A DNA stretch of 64,000 bases from Acinetobacter suaedae (GCF_008630915.1 NZ_CP043909.1:682001-746000), one strand, 5' to 3'. Positions 1-9,626 are shown, numbered from the stretch's first letter. Translations and numbers: made by a program. The notes: generated by a model not told the origin, from the letters alone.

Positions 1-481
1 GTGTTCCCAGTTGTTTTTGCCATGTTGCATCAAACTTTCTTAGCATTCGAATTAAACCAGAATGCTTTTTGATAATCGGTTGCAAGCTTTTTTCCAATGG
101 AATAATAGTTGAAGCTTTTGCTTTGACTTGTTTGTGTATCTCAAAACCTACAGGAACCTTGCGTTCAATCGCATGGCGTATGGGAGCAAGATTGTCAGGT
201 AGTTGATCCGCTTTGAGGTTTAAGCGGATCGCATTCATGCCACAACCAATATCCACTCCAACAGCTGCAGGGATAATAGCTTGTTTTGTGGGTATGACGC
301 TGCCAACGGTTGCACCTTTACCCACATGTACATCAGGCATCACCGCAATATGTGAATAAACAAATTGAAGTTGTGCCATTTTCTTGAGTTGTTCAATGCT
401 TTCCTGATCAATATCGCGAGTGAATATTTTCACTGGAACGCCATATTGAGCATCTGCATTGAGTATTTTTTGTATGCCCAT
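1..481 (-). CDS. rtcB: RNA-splicing ligase RtcB (5' part; runs off the window)
   Basis: This is the first 160 or so residues of RtcB, the GTP- and Mn-dependent ligase that joins RNA 2',3'-cyclic phosphate (or 3'-phosphate) ends to 5'-OH ends and repairs cleaved tRNA or rRNA in the cytoplasm. The sequence shows the family motifs MPDVHVGKGATVGSVIP (about residues 48-64) and GVDIGCGMNA (about 75-84), with the predicted metal ligands Asp77 and Cys80. The rest of the gene lies beyond base 1. The start ATG at 481 follows only a weak AGAG ribosome site. No rtcA or archease gene is visible. The gene lies behind an unusual structured leader with an intrinsic terminator, described separately, so its expression is probably conditional. 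Confidence 0.93.
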   Translation of the reverse strand, partial: MGIQKILNADAQYGVPVKIFTRDIDQESIEQLKKMAQLQFVYSHIAVMPDVHVGKGATVGSVIPTKQAIIPAAVGVDIGCGMNAIRLNLKADQLPDNLAPIRHAIERKVPVGFEIHKQVKAKASTIIPLEKSLQPIIKKHSGLIRMLRKFDATWQKQLGT

Positions 482-508
482 AATATTCTCTTTTATTTTA
501 TTTAGTAT

Positions 509-591
509 GTCCGAATAGGCATAAAAAAACCTAGCGAATGCTAGGTTAAGTAGACATTCGGACAAGTGAGGTTGGATTTGTCACTTGTCCG
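509..591 (-). promoter_or_regulatory. rtcB leader: mutually exclusive hairpins
   Basis: Read on the minus strand, an 11-bp perfect stem pairs 581-591 with 559-569. A second stem of 8-9 bp pairs 556-564 with 508-516 and encloses the terminator hairpin at 528-547. The two stems share bases 559-564, so only one can form at a time. Further upstream a 14-nt inverted repeat (637-650 with 597-610, two mismatches) spans the start codon of the mini-ORF at 614-643. This is the architecture of an attenuator, seen directly in the sequence. What it senses is unknown. I cannot match it to a named RNA family. Confidence 0.65.
523..547 (-). terminator. Intrinsic terminator inside the rtcB leader
   Basis: On the minus strand AACCTAGC, a four-base loop ATTC and GCTAGGTT form a perfect 8-bp stem followed by a run of seven T. 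It ends about 40 bases before the rtcB start codon, so transcription from the leader promoter must read through it to express rtcB. Confidence 0.85.
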
Positions 592-613
592 TGAGCCGAC
601 AACGTGCCAAATC

Positions 614-643
614 TTAGTAAGTTGTTCCTGGTAAAGTTGGCAT
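614..643 (-). CDS. Nine-residue leader peptide upstream of rtcB
   Basis: A mini-ORF encodes MPTLPGTTY followed by TAA. It is preceded by a near-perfect AGGAGGA ribosome site (651-657) with 8-base spacing, the strongest Shine-Dalgarno in this part of the window. The ORF lies within the loop side of a 14-nt inverted repeat, with its ATG in the left arm and the right arm just after the stop. Translation would therefore unfold that stem and alter folding of the downstream terminator region. No annotation pipeline would call so short a gene. The role as a leader peptide is inferred from the strong ribosome site and its position. Confidence 0.6.
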   Translation of the reverse strand: MPTLPGTTY

Positions 644-688
644 GCTGTCGTCCTCCTAAAAAATGTTGCCGTTAAAATATGAGCAGTG

Positions 689-716
689 ATTTTACTCATA
701 TTTAAATTTTGGTCAA
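689..716 (-). promoter_or_regulatory. Sigma-70-type promoter of the rtcB leader
   Basis: On the minus strand TTGACC (711-716) and TAAAAT (689-694) are separated by 16 bases. Each hexamer matches consensus at five of six positions. Transcription would start near 682, giving a leader of about 200 nt before rtcB. Confidence 0.6.
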
Positions 717-731
717 GTTTTATTCTCTTGA

Positions 732-2189
732 TTATTCACCAGGTTTAACATTCATCTCCTGATATGGGATTAACTTACTTTTGTGTTTCCATTTATAACC
801 TAACCAAATTGCTAGGAATAATGGGATACTAATATACGTTGAAAGTAACCCTAACCAGTCAATTTTTCCGCCGAGTACAGCTTGATAGTTTTGTCCAAGA
901 ATAATGATAGAGCATAGAATAAATGCAAACCATGGTGCAAACGGGAAGAATTTGGCGCGATAAGCAAGATCTTCAAGACGATAACCTTGGGCTAAATAGC
1001 CTTTGCGGAAACGATAATGAGAAATTGCAATTCCAAGCCAAACAATAAAACCGCACATGCCAGACATATTGAGTAACCAGTTAAAAACTTGTTGCTCACC
1101 AATAAAAGTGGTTAAGAAGCATAATGCAGCGACTGCAGTGGTTGCATATAGGGCATTCATAGGAACGCCACGCGGGTCAAGTTTGGCAAACCATTTAGGT
1201 GCACGTCCTTGTTTGGCCATATCGAACAGCATGCGCGTTGATGAGTACATGCCTGAGTTACCCGCAGATAAAATTGCAGTTAAAATGACCGCATTCATAA
1301 CACTAGCAGCAAAGGCAAAACCTGCTTTTTCATACAATAAAGTAAATGGTGACAGCGCAATGTCTTTACTTTCTGCTGCGTGTAATAGCAGTGGGTTGTC
1401 ATAACTAATCAATGTACCAATAATGAAAATACATAAGATATAGAACAACAAGATACGCCAGAAAATCTGTTTAATTGCTATCGGAATTGTTTTCTTTGGA
1501 TCCTTAGATTCACCTGCGGCAACCCCAACCATTTCTGTACCTTGGAATGAAAATCCTGCAATCATCGCAACGCCAATCATAGCTTGTAGACCACCAACAA
1601 ATGGAGCATCACCTTTGGTCCAATTGCTAAAAGCGGAAACATCTGGTGTTAGCATGATTTTTACAATCATAAAAATACCAATGATGATAAAAATGACAAT
1701 TGCTACAACTTTGGTCATTGAGAACCAGAATTCACTTTCACCAAAACCTTTTACTGTAAGTGCATTAATTCCGAATATCACCGCAAGGAAAATGGCACTC
1801 CAGTAAAATCCAGGGATATCGGGAAACCAAAATTTCATGATGAACTGTACCGCTACAAGTTCAAATGCAACTGTAATTGCCCAGTTGTACCAATAGTTCC
1901 AACCTAAAGCAAAACCGAATCCGCTTTCTACGTAACGGCTACCATAAGTAAAGAATGCACCTGATGTTGGTGTATGTGTTGCAAGTTCACCTAAACTGGT
2001 CATTAAAAAATAAATCATCAAACCAATTAAGGCATATGCTAATAACGCACCGCCTGGGCCTGCACTGGCAATGGTTGAACCTGAAGCTAGAAATAAGCCA
2101 GTGCCAATGGAGCCACCAATCGCAATCATATTGAGGTGGCGGGCACCAAGCTTACGCAGAAGCTGTTGGGGAGCAGCTGTATCGCTCAT
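732..2189 (-). CDS. lysP: Lysine-specific permease LysP
   Basis: This is an inner-membrane amino acid/proton symporter of the APC superfamily, 485 residues with about 12 hydrophobic segments. The family substrate-binding motif GGSIGTGLF is at residues 25-33, and FSFQGTE and ILSAGNSGMY follow in the middle. The sequence resembles E. coli LysP closely along its whole length (for example MTSLGELA, GFALGWNYWYNWA, WLGIAISHYRFR), so lysine is the likely substrate. An AAGGA ribosome site lies six bases upstream of the ATG. In E. coli LysP also senses lysine for CadC; no cad genes are seen here, so only the transport role is supported. Confidence 0.9.
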   Translation of the reverse strand: MSDTAAPQQLLRKLGARHLNMIAIGGSIGTGLFLASGSTIASAGPGGALLAYALIGLMIYFLMTSLGELATHTPTSGAFFTYGSRYVESGFGFALGWNYWYNWAITVAFELVAVQFIMKFWFPDIPGFYWSAIFLAVIFGINALTVKGFGESEFWFSMTKVVAIVIFIIIGIFMIVKIMLTPDVSAFSNWTKGDAPFVGGLQAMIGVAMIAGFSFQGTEMVGVAAGESKDPKKTIPIAIKQIFWRILLFYILCIFIIGTLISYDNPLLLHAAESKDIALSPFTLLYEKAGFAFAASVMNAVILTAILSAGNSGMYSSTRMLFDMAKQGRAPKWFAKLDPRGVPMNALYATTAVAALCFLTTFIGEQQVFNWLLNMSGMCGFIVWLGIAISHYRFRKGYLAQGYRLEDLAYRAKFFPFAPWFAFILCSIIILGQNYQAVLGGKIDWLGLLSTYISIPLFLAIWLGYKWKHKSKLIPYQEMNVKPGE

Positions 2190-2207
2190 AAAAAATCCTT
2201 AAACAGT

Positions 2208-3224
2208 TTATTTCGTACAGGCGAATAACACCTTAAAACCTTGTTGATCTGCTTTCACCGTACATTCTCCAAAGCTTTGTTCAATCAATGGAGGATAATT
2301 TAAGAAACGATTCGCCACGATCCATAATTCACCTGAACGTTTTAGGTGTAATTTTGCTTGTTGGCATAATGTTTCACTAGCATCGTAATTCGTATGAATC
2401 CCTTGATGAAAAGGTGGGTTACTTACGATTGCATCTAGATCTTTTGGTGCATCAGCAAAACCCGTTACAGGCAGAAGATGTAAATGAGTCAAGTTCAGCC
2501 TATTACGTTGAAATGTCATCTCAGTCGACCGTAATGCAAATGCATCAACATCAAGTGCAAAAATTTGTTGATTGGGATTAAGCTTGGCTAAATAGGCACT
2601 AATAATGCCTGCCCCGCAACCAAAGTCGGCAATCTTACCCGATTTTACCTGTCGAAGGTAAGGGACTAATACAGCCGTTCCAGTATCTAAATGATCTTGA
2701 CTAAACACACCTGGGAGGGCACATACCTCTAAGAGGTCGTGATTGACATCAACTGTGTAAGTTTTTACCCAGTGATCAAGTGATTTTAATTGTTCAGTTT
2801 TCTCGATTTGCATTTGCCATAACTGACAATGCCTCGCGCTATCTAATTTGAGTGTTTTTCCAAAGGCTTTTAATTGTTTGGCAGCCCGTTCAATGCCACC
2901 TTTTTTTTCACCGACCAGAAAGACATGCTGTTCAAGTTTTAGGTGGCTGACCACAACATGCAAAATATAATTCAGTAACTCTTTTGATTTAGGAACAAAA
3001 ATAACAACCTGATCAAAGCTGGCTTGTGGAAACTCAACCGAAAAATGTGAGTGAATGCCAGTATTTTGAAAAGCCTGATGATCAGCATAATTCCAGGTCC
3101 ATATTGAAGTTTGAACTTGGTCAGGCATATTTTGGGCAAGTTGATCATTTGGGGCATTGATCAATAACACATGCCCATTTAAATAATCTTGTTGACGTAA
3201 GATAACTTCGCTACGTGGATCCAT
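2208..3224 (-). CDS. rsmC: 16S rRNA m2G1207 methyltransferase RsmC
   Basis: This is a SAM-dependent methyltransferase that modifies guanine 1207 of 16S rRNA in the small ribosomal subunit. The 338 residues have the RsmC two-half layout: a degenerate N-terminal half, then an active C-terminal half with the SAM-binding motif DFGCGAG (200-206) and the catalytic NPPF motif (269-272) followed by HQG. Length matches the family (E. coli 343). It sits 18 bases upstream of lysP on the same strand, but a shared transcript is only possible, not shown. Confidence 0.9.
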   Translation of the reverse strand: MDPRSEVILRQQDYLNGHVLLINAPNDQLAQNMPDQVQTSIWTWNYADHQAFQNTGIHSHFSVEFPQASFDQVVIFVPKSKELLNYILHVVVSHLKLEQHVFLVGEKKGGIERAAKQLKAFGKTLKLDSARHCQLWQMQIEKTEQLKSLDHWVKTYTVDVNHDLLEVCALPGVFSQDHLDTGTAVLVPYLRQVKSGKIADFGCGAGIISAYLAKLNPNQQIFALDVDAFALRSTEMTFQRNRLNLTHLHLLPVTGFADAPKDLDAIVSNPPFHQGIHTNYDASETLCQQAKLHLKRSGELWIVANRFLNYPPLIEQSFGECTVKADQQGFKVLFACTK

Positions 3225-3285
3225 ATTGATCTCTCATCAAAACAAAACCCAGTGGTCAAACTGGGTGTTTGCTATAGTTGGATGA

Positions 3286-4644
3286 TTATTTGTGAGTTTC
3301 AGGTAAAACAAGATTTAAAACTAATGCGGTAATACCGCCAGTTGCTACACCTGAACTAAAAATATTTTTGAATAACTCAGGTAAGTGCTCCAAAATCTGT
3401 GGTACTTGAGCAACACCTAAGCCAAGTGCTAGAGAAATCGCAATAATTAAAAGTGCGCGACGGTCTAAGTGGATTCCCGATAAGATATTAATCCCAGAGG
3501 CTGCAACTGCGCCGAACATAACCATTACAGCACCACCTAATACAGCTTGGGGTACGGCTTGGATTACTGCTGCAACAGCTGGAAATAAGCCTAAAAGGAT
3601 CAGAAGTGCAGCAATCCATATACCAACATAACGACTTGCTACGCCAGTAAGTTGAATGACGCCATTATTTTGTGCAAAAACAGAACTTGGAAAGGTATTG
3701 AAAATACCAGCTAAAAAGGAGTTTGCTCCGTTCACTAATACTCCACCTTTGATACGCTGCATCCATATAGGACCGTCAACAGGCTGATTGGATATTTTGC
3801 TGGTTGCAGTGACATCACCAATCGCTTCTAGTGATGTCACTAGATAAATAAATGCCATTGGGATAAAAAGACTCCAAGAAAAGCTCAAGCCAAAATGCAT
3901 TGGCGTAGGAATTTGAACCAGTGGAGTTTCATTTAGTGCTGAAAAATTAAGATGTCCCATGAAGCCAGCAAGGATATATCCAATAATTAAAGCAATTAAA
4001 ATTGCTGAACTTTTCACCCAAATAATGCGAATACGGTTTAATAAAATAATGATACCGAGTACGGTACAAGACATGATTAGGTTGTCTGCATTGGCAAAGG
4101 TATTGTCTTGCATAGCAGTATACCCGCCACCCATGCTAATCAGTCCTTCTTTAATCAAAGTAAGACCAATTAAAAGTACAACAATGCCTGTAACCAAGGG
4201 GGTAATCAGTTTTTTCACCCAAGGTAGGATCCGTGAAACGCCCATTTCGATAAATGAGCCTGCGATAACAACACCGAAAATTGCGGCCATCACTTGTTCA
4301 ACAGGCGTACCAGCGGCGACCATGGCGCTGCCAATACCAATGATAGGGCCAATAAAATTAAAGCTTGTACCTTGAACAATAAGAAGTCCTGCACCGAATG
4401 GTCCAACCTTTTTGCATTGTAGAAAGGTGGCAATTCCCGAGATAATTAATGACATTGAAAGAATCATGTTGGTATCTTCGCGAGATACGCCTAATGCCAA
4501 GCAAATTAATAAACCAGGGGTAACAATTGGAACCAGAATTGCTAAAAGATGTTGAAGTGCGGCTAAAAATGCAACAAAAGGTTTCGGACGATCATTAAGT
4601 CCATAGACTAGATCAAGCTGTTGTTCGGGTTGGGGGTTAGACAT
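3286..4644 (-). CDS. xanP: Xanthine permease of the NCS2 family, XanP-like
   Basis: This is an inner-membrane nucleobase:proton symporter of 452 residues with 12-14 hydrophobic segments. The NAT/NCS2 signature QNNGVIQLTGVASR is at 325-338. Other XanP-like stretches are QGTSFNF (91-97) and a GGGYTAMQDNTF segment, and ETHK ends the chain. Similarity to E. coli XanP runs through the whole protein, so xanthine is the expected substrate; uric acid cannot be excluded. No good Shine-Dalgarno is visible before the ATG. Confidence 0.8.
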   Translation of the reverse strand: MSNPQPEQQLDLVYGLNDRPKPFVAFLAALQHLLAILVPIVTPGLLICLALGVSREDTNMILSMSLIISGIATFLQCKKVGPFGAGLLIVQGTSFNFIGPIIGIGSAMVAAGTPVEQVMAAIFGVVIAGSFIEMGVSRILPWVKKLITPLVTGIVVLLIGLTLIKEGLISMGGGYTAMQDNTFANADNLIMSCTVLGIIILLNRIRIIWVKSSAILIALIIGYILAGFMGHLNFSALNETPLVQIPTPMHFGLSFSWSLFIPMAFIYLVTSLEAIGDVTATSKISNQPVDGPIWMQRIKGGVLVNGANSFLAGIFNTFPSSVFAQNNGVIQLTGVASRYVGIWIAALLILLGLFPAVAAVIQAVPQAVLGGAVMVMFGAVAASGINILSGIHLDRRALLIIAISLALGLGVAQVPQILEHLPELFKNIFSSGVATGGITALVLNLVLPETHK

Positions 4645-4783
4645 GGGAGTATATAAAAACAGGTAAGCATTAGTGGAATATTCTAATAGACTTAGCTTAC
4701 TTTACCAACGATTCTGTAACGTTTCGTCAGAAAAAAAATCACATGTCAATAAACTGTCACTACTAAACTGTAGTATTTTTCTG

Positions 4784-4789
4784 TATAAT
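4784..4789 (+). promoter_or_regulatory. Putative -10 element of the typA promoter
   Basis: A perfect TATAAT lies 32 bases upstream of the typA ATG. No good -35 hexamer is seen at 16-18 bases, so this is a tentative call. Confidence 0.45.
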
Positions 4790-4820
4790 TTGCCCTCAAA
4801 TTTTAAGCGTTTCGAATTCT

Positions 4821-6656
4821 ATGTCTGATATTAAGAATCTCCGCAATATCGCAATTATTGCGCACGTCGACCACGGTAAAACCACACTTGTCGATAAACT
4901 ACTTCAACAATCTGGTGCACTCGGTGATCGAGCAGGCGAGATTGAGCGTGTCATGGACTCGAATGCGCTTGAAAGTGAACGTGGTATTACGATTTTAGCA
5001 AAAAACACAGCCATTACTTGGTTAGATAAGCGTACGGATACTACTTACCGTATCAATATCGTGGACACCCCGGGACACGCCGACTTCGGTGGTGAAGTGG
5101 AACGTGTAATGTCGATGGTTGACTGTGTATTGCTTCTTGTAGATTCACAAGAAGGCCCAATGCCGCAAACTCGTTTCGTAACGCAAAAAGCGTTCGCGCG
5201 TGGTTTAAAACCAATCGTGATTATCAATAAAGTAGACAAGCCAAGTGCACGTCCAGACTGGGTTATTGATCAAGTATTTGATTTGTTTGATAACTTGGGT
5301 GCAACTGACGAACAGTTAGACTTCCCAGTTGTTTATGCTTCTGGTCTTCGTGGTGTCGCTGGTCCATCGCCAGAAGAGTTGGCTGATGACATGACTCCAT
5401 TGTTTGAAACGATTGTAGACATCGTTGAACCACCAGCAGTTGATGTTGATGGTCCATTCCAAATGCAGATTTCATCACTTGACTATAACAGCTTCGTTGG
5501 TGTTATCGGTGTTGGTCGTATTCAACGTGGTTCTGTAAAATTAAATACACCTGTTACTGTAATTGATAAAGAAGGCAATACACGTAACGGTCGTATCTTA
5601 AAAATCATGGGTTATCATGGTTTAGAGCGTATTGATGTTGAATCAGCATCTGCTGGTGATATCGTATGTATTACAGGTATTGATGCACTTAACATTTCTG
5701 ACACGATCTGTGATCCGAAAAATGTTGAAGCATTGCCTGCATTGTCTGTAGACGAACCTACAGTATCTATGACTTTCCAAGTAAACAACTCTCCGTTTGC
5801 TGGTAAAGAAGGTAAGTTCGTAACTTCACGTAATATCCGTGAACGTCTTGATCGTGAATTAATTCATAACGTAGCTTTACGTGTTGAAGATACTGATAGT
5901 CCAGACCGTTTCAAAGTATCTGGTCGTGGTGAGCTTCACCTTTCAGTATTAATTGAAAACATGCGCCGTGAAGGTTTCGAAATGGGCGTTTCACGTCCAC
6001 AAGTAATCATCAAAGAAATTGATGGTGAAAAACAAGAGCCTTACGAAAACGTAACTTTTGACGTTGAAGAACAGCATCAAGGCGCTGTCATGGAGCAAAT
6101 GGGTCACCGTAAAGGTGAAATGACCAATATGGAAGTTGACGGTAAAGGCCGTATCCGTATTGAAGCAACTGTACCTTCACGTGGCTTGATTGGTTTCCGT
6201 TCTGAATTCTTAACGATGACTTCAGGTACAGGAATCATGACTTCAAGCTTTTCTCACTACGGTCCTGTAAAACAAGGTAGCGTAGCGAAGCGTCAAAACG
6301 GTGTGTTGATCTCTATGGTTCAAGGTACGTGCTTGGGCTATGCATTATTTAGCTTGCAAGACCGTGGTCGTTTATTTGCGAAACCACAGTTGGAAGTGTA
6401 TGAAGGTATGATCGTGGGTATTAACTCTCGTTCTGATGATATGGTGGTAAACCCAACTAAAGCGAAGCAATTAACGAACGTTCGTGCATCAGGTACGGAT
6501 GATGCGTTGACTTTAACCCCTGCAATCGAATACACGCTTGAACAGGCGCTTGAATTCATTGAAGATGATGAGTTGGTTGAAGTAACACCAAAATCAATTC
6601 GTATTCGTAAGCGTTACTTGACTGAAAATGAACGTAAACGTAACCGTGATAAATAA
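4821..6656 (+). CDS. typA: Ribosome-associated GTPase TypA/BipA
   Basis: This is a translational GTPase of 611 residues that binds the ribosome and assists 50S assembly and growth at low temperature or under stress. The G motifs are intact: G1 AHVDHGKT (14-21), G2 in ESERGITIL (51-59), G3 DTPGH (82-86) and G4 NKVD (136-139). EF-G-like domains and the BipA-specific C-terminal domain follow, including GLIGFRSEF and TSGTG. The length is typical (E. coli 607). It is transcribed alone, divergent from xanP, and ends at a strong terminator. Confidence 0.97.
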   Translation: MSDIKNLRNIAIIAHVDHGKTTLVDKLLQQSGALGDRAGEIERVMDSNALESERGITILAKNTAITWLDKRTDTTYRINIVDTPGHADFGGEVERVMSMVDCVLLLVDSQEGPMPQTRFVTQKAFARGLKPIVIINKVDKPSARPDWVIDQVFDLFDNLGATDEQLDFPVVYASGLRGVAGPSPEELADDMTPLFETIVDIVEPPAVDVDGPFQMQISSLDYNSFVGVIGVGRIQRGSVKLNTPVTVIDKEGNTRNGRILKIMGYHGLERIDVESASAGDIVCITGIDALNISDTICDPKNVEALPALSVDEPTVSMTFQVNNSPFAGKEGKFVTSRNIRERLDRELIHNVALRVEDTDSPDRFKVSGRGELHLSVLIENMRREGFEMGVSRPQVIIKEIDGEKQEPYENVTFDVEEQHQGAVMEQMGHRKGEMTNMEVDGKGRIRIEATVPSRGLIGFRSEFLTMTSGTGIMTSSFSHYGPVKQGSVAKRQNGVLISMVQGTCLGYALFSLQDRGRLFAKPQLEVYEGMIVGINSRSDDMVVNPTKAKQLTNVRASGTDDALTLTPAIEYTLEQALEFIEDDELVEVTPKSIRIRKRYLTENERKRNRDK

Positions 6657-6677
6657 TTTTTCCTAATTGAAAAATGG

Positions 6678-6709
6678 AAAACCGCTAATGTAAAATTGGC
6701 GGTTTTTTT
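6678..6709 (+). terminator. typA terminator
   Basis: AAAACCGC and GCGGTTTT form an 8-bp stem followed by further T residues, 22 bases after the typA stop. Confidence 0.85.
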
Positions 6710-6747
6710 ATTACACTCTATGCTTGGCATTCTGCGGAAATAAATAA

Positions 6748-7176
6748 ATGATTAGAAAACTAAGCTTGAAATTATTCTTATTGATTTGCCCATTGATTCT
6801 GATGGCTTGTACTTCAACCGTAAAAACATGGCAAAATACGCATCCAACGACACCATCACTTACAATAGAAAAAGGTGATCAGTTGAAAATAAAAGAAGAA
6901 TTTTTTTTGACAAATTGTGAACAAGCAAAATCTACTTTGGGCGTATTATTTGGTGGTTCAGATTCAAAGTGCTTGTACTCACTTCAAGTACAGGTGGGAA
7001 ATAGACCAAATCATACTGTTATTCCTAAAGATACGATTTTTACTGTACGGAAGATTAAGAAAATTTATGATTATGACCGTATGTATACAATCTTATATGT
7101 TCGTTCATCGGCTTGGAAAGGTGTGGCAATTCTACGGGCAGGTTCACATCTGACTGAGAAGGTAGAAAAGCTGTAA
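6748..7176 (+). CDS. Small lipoprotein of unknown function
   Basis: The 142-residue product begins with a lipoprotein signal peptide: MIRKLSLK, a hydrophobic core, and a lipobox ending LMAC with Cys21 as the acylation site. The mature part contains two further cysteines in close spacing (about residues 52 and 70, in TNCEQ and SKCLYS), which could form a disulphide. I recognise no domain. It stands alone between the typA terminator and mscL. Envelope location is supported; function is not. Confidence 0.7.
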   Translation: MIRKLSLKLFLLICPLILMACTSTVKTWQNTHPTTPSLTIEKGDQLKIKEEFFLTNCEQAKSTLGVLFGGSDSKCLYSLQVQVGNRPNHTVIPKDTIFTVRKIKKIYDYDRMYTILYVRSSAWKGVAILRAGSHLTEKVEKL

Positions 7177-7288
7177 CAGTAAATAGCAGTCATTGATCTT
7201 GGTGTTTTGGGAAATATGAATAGACCCTTCGATTTTTCTATCATAGAAAAATTTAAACATTGTGCTACATAGAATTGAGGAATTTATT

Positions 7289-7723
7289 GTGAGTATTATT
7301 CAAGAATTTAAAGAGTTTGCTGTCAAAGGCAATGTTATGGATCTCGCGATTGGTGTGATCATTGGTGGTGCTTTTGGCAAAATCATTGACTCTATGGTTA
7401 AAGATCTCCTTATGCCAATTATTTCATGGATCTTGGGTGGTGATGTGGATTACACCAACTGGTTTGTTGTACTGGGTGATAATCCAAATAATTTAAGTAA
7501 TTTAGCCGCAGCACAAGAAGCGGGCTTAAATGTATTTGCCTATGGTAACTTTATTACAGTATTGATTAATTTCTTATTATTGGCTTGGGTGGTGTTCTTA
7601 TTAGTGAAGGTGATGAATCGTTTACGTAAGCAAGAAGAAGCTGCACCAGCAGAGCCGGCGCCAACGCCAGAAGATGTTCAATTATTGCGTGAAATTCGTG
7701 ATGAGTTGAAAAAACAAGGATAA
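7289..7723 (+). CDS. mscL: Large-conductance mechanosensitive channel MscL
   Basis: MscL forms a homopentameric inner-membrane channel that opens under tension and releases solutes at hypo-osmotic shock. The start is taken as the GTG at 7289, giving [16 protein letters not shown], which aligns with the E. coli N-terminus; a TTGAGG ribosome site lies 8 bases before it. An upstream GTG at 7262 would add nine residues without family support. The TM1 segment ([17 protein letters not shown]) carries the glycine-rich pore lining. TM2 follows near residues 75-100, then a charged C-terminal helix. Its 144 residues fit the family. Confidence 0.95.
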   Translation: MSIIQEFKEFAVKGNVMDLAIGVIIGGAFGKIIDSMVKDLLMPIISWILGGDVDYTNWFVVLGDNPNNLSNLAAAQEAGLNVFAYGNFITVLINFLLLAWVVFLLVKVMNRLRKQEEAAPAEPAPTPEDVQLLREIRDELKKQG

Positions 7724-7739
7724 ATATTCGTAATACCGA

Positions 7740-7767
7740 AACGGCATCAGAGTATGCCGTTTTTTTA
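7740..7767 (+). terminator. mscL terminator
   Basis: AACGGCAT and ATGCCGTT form an 8-bp stem with a 6-base loop followed by T residues. Confidence 0.85.
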
Positions 7768-7881
7768 TAGCTAATCAATCGGTCATATTAGTACATTCAT
7801 ATTTTTTATGCCTTTCATCTACATAGAAAAATTCTAAATTTCATTCTAAGATACAGCAAATATGATAGGGGGCGTGGAGAA

Positions 7882-8217
7882 ATGAATCGTCTTTTTGTTT
7901 ATGGAACCCTGTGTCCAAATCGAGAAAATGCCCATATTCTGGGGGCGATTGAGGGGACTTGGCAGCAAGCACATGTGCATGGAACTGTTCATGTTTTAGA
8001 TTGGGGGCCAGATAAAGGATTGCCAGCGATCATCCTTAACTCACAAGACCCTTTGGTTGAGGGGTACTTATTTAGTTCTGAAAAATTAGATGAGAATTGG
8101 CAAATGCTAGATGATTTTGAAGGATTTCAATATCAACGTGTACAGACAGAGGTGATTCTGACTTCAGGTGAGCGTATAGATGCGTGGACGTATGTGATGA
8201 AACCAAAGCAAAACTAA
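7882..8217 (+). CDS. Gamma-glutamylcyclotransferase-fold protein (AIG2/YtfP-like)
   Basis: This is a 111-residue small protein of the gamma-glutamylcyclotransferase-like superfamily. It starts with the substrate-loop motif RLFVYGTLCPN (3-13) and contains LDDFEGFQYQR (about 71-81), where the glutamate is the expected catalytic residue. Family members form 5-oxoproline from gamma-glutamyl peptides or amines, but the true substrate of the short bacterial proteins is mostly unknown. It stands alone and converges on ppiC. Confidence 0.8.
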   Translation: MNRLFVYGTLCPNRENAHILGAIEGTWQQAHVHGTVHVLDWGPDKGLPAIILNSQDPLVEGYLFSSEKLDENWQMLDDFEGFQYQRVQTEVILTSGERIDAWTYVMKPKQN

Positions 8218-8252
8218 TTTGCTGACATATTGAGTTGATCTTTATAAGTTGA

Positions 8253-8280
8253 ATGAGCTTAAAATAAGATTTAAGCTCAT
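8253..8280. terminator. Inverted repeat between convergent genes
   Basis: ATGAGCTTAAA and TTTAAGCTCAT form an 11-bp stem with a 6-base loop between the converging GGCT-like gene and ppiC. It lacks a clear T-run on either side, so it may be a weak bidirectional terminator. Confidence 0.45.
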
Positions 8281-8286
8281 CTTGGA

Positions 8287-8577
8287 TTATCTTAGTCCAT
8301 CCATCCGAAACTTAATTTCTAACAAGTGGAAACCGAATTGGCTTTTGATTGGACCGTGTAAGACACGTTCCGCAGCACTAAAAACCAGTTTGTCTATCAC
8401 AGGAACGAGTTGCCCTTTTTTGACTTCGCCGAGTTCACCACCGCGTTTGGCTGAATTACAGGTCGAATATTGCTTTGCAATTTTTGAAAAATCAGCACCA
8501 GATTGGATGCGTTTTTTCAATTGTTCAGCCATGTCTTTATCTTTTACTAAGATATGTCGAACAATAGCAGTTTTCAT
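8287..8577 (-). CDS. ppiC: Parvulin-type peptidyl-prolyl isomerase PpiC
   Basis: The 96-residue product is a single parvulin domain with no signal peptide, so a cytoplasmic cis-trans prolyl isomerase. The domain begins at RHILVKD and shows the typical FSKIAKQYSTC, KRGGELGEV and GPIKSQFGFHLLEI blocks, with length close to E. coli PpiC (93). It follows mutM by 21 bases on the same strand, so they are probably co-transcribed. Confidence 0.9.
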   Translation of the reverse strand: MKTAIVRHILVKDKDMAEQLKKRIQSGADFSKIAKQYSTCNSAKRGGELGEVKKGQLVPVIDKLVFSAAERVLHGPIKSQFGFHLLEIKFRMDGLR

Positions 8578-8598
8578 GCGTTGTTCTCCTTTTTAAAA

Positions 8599-9420
8599 CT
8601 ATGCTTTTTTCAGTTTCAATGGTTGGCATTGTGGGCAAAATACACTTGCTCGTTGACCGAGTTTTAGATTCTCTAATGTGGTCTCACAGTTAACACACAT
8701 CTCACCAGCTCGACCATAAGCCAATAGGGTTTGTTGGAAATACCCATTTTCACCCATTGCATTGCTATAATCACGCAAAGTGGAACCACCTAAATCAATT
8801 GCTTGCTTCAAGATTCGTTTAACCTCTATGACAAGCTTCTCGATCTGCATTTGAGTTAACGTTGAAGCCGGCTGTGCAGGATGAATGCCTATATTGAATA
8901 AGCTTTCAGTTGCATAAATATTACCAACACCAACCACCACATGATTATCCATTAAAGCAATTTTAATGCCGACATTCTTTTTCTGTAATTTTTCTAAAAG
9001 GTACGCAGCGTTAAAATCCTCACTGAGTGGCTCCGGTCCAAGTGTGTCAATCAGTTTACTTTTGCTTGCCTGATCTAGCCAAAGAATGCATCCAAAACGC
9101 CGAGGATCATGATAGCGAAGTTGCTGATCTTCAAAGTCAATGATGAGGTGATCATGCTTTCGCAATTCATCATTCGGCTCACATAACCGAAAGCTCCCGG
9201 ACATACCGAGGTGCCATAACATCTGATCTTGTTCAAATTCAGCCAATATATATTTAGAGCGACGTTGAAGTGACATTAGGTGCTGTCCAACTAGCTTTTC
9301 AATATCATTGGGAATTGGCCAACGGAGACTGGCATTCAACACCTTAACCGATTGAACACGTTGTGTGACTAGCGGCAATAGACTGGTTTTCGTAGTTTCA
9401 ACTTCAGGAAGTTCAGGCAT
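8599..9420 (-). CDS. mutM: Formamidopyrimidine-DNA glycosylase MutM
   Basis: MutM removes 8-oxoguanine and formamidopyrimidines from DNA and nicks the abasic site. The start is set at 9420 because the catalytic Pro2-Glu3 must follow the initiator Met (MPELPEVET); an upstream in-frame start at 9447 would bury these residues. The conserved lysine in QRRSKYIL and the C-terminal zinc finger (two CxxC pairs, CVNC and CPQC) are present. Its 273 residues match the family. ppiC follows directly. Confidence 0.95.
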   Translation of the reverse strand: MPELPEVETTKTSLLPLVTQRVQSVKVLNASLRWPIPNDIEKLVGQHLMSLQRRSKYILAEFEQDQMLWHLGMSGSFRLCEPNDELRKHDHLIIDFEDQQLRYHDPRRFGCILWLDQASKSKLIDTLGPEPLSEDFNAAYLLEKLQKKNVGIKIALMDNHVVVGVGNIYATESLFNIGIHPAQPASTLTQMQIEKLVIEVKRILKQAIDLGGSTLRDYSNAMGENGYFQQTLLAYGRAGEMCVNCETTLENLKLGQRASVFCPQCQPLKLKKA

Positions 9421-9626
9421 AAAAAGCTCAAGTTGTTTCAACAACAATACAATGAGGGTAAATGTTTAACTTACAATTATGAGGGTATTTAATTTTATTT
9501 TCCAATCCAGATCGATAACGGTATTGCTTGTTTGGGTTAAAGTTAAATCGGTAAGATAAATATAAAATTAATTAAATGCTTACTTTTAAAAGTCTTTTTT
9601 GTATTGTTGAGAAATAAGGAATCTTC

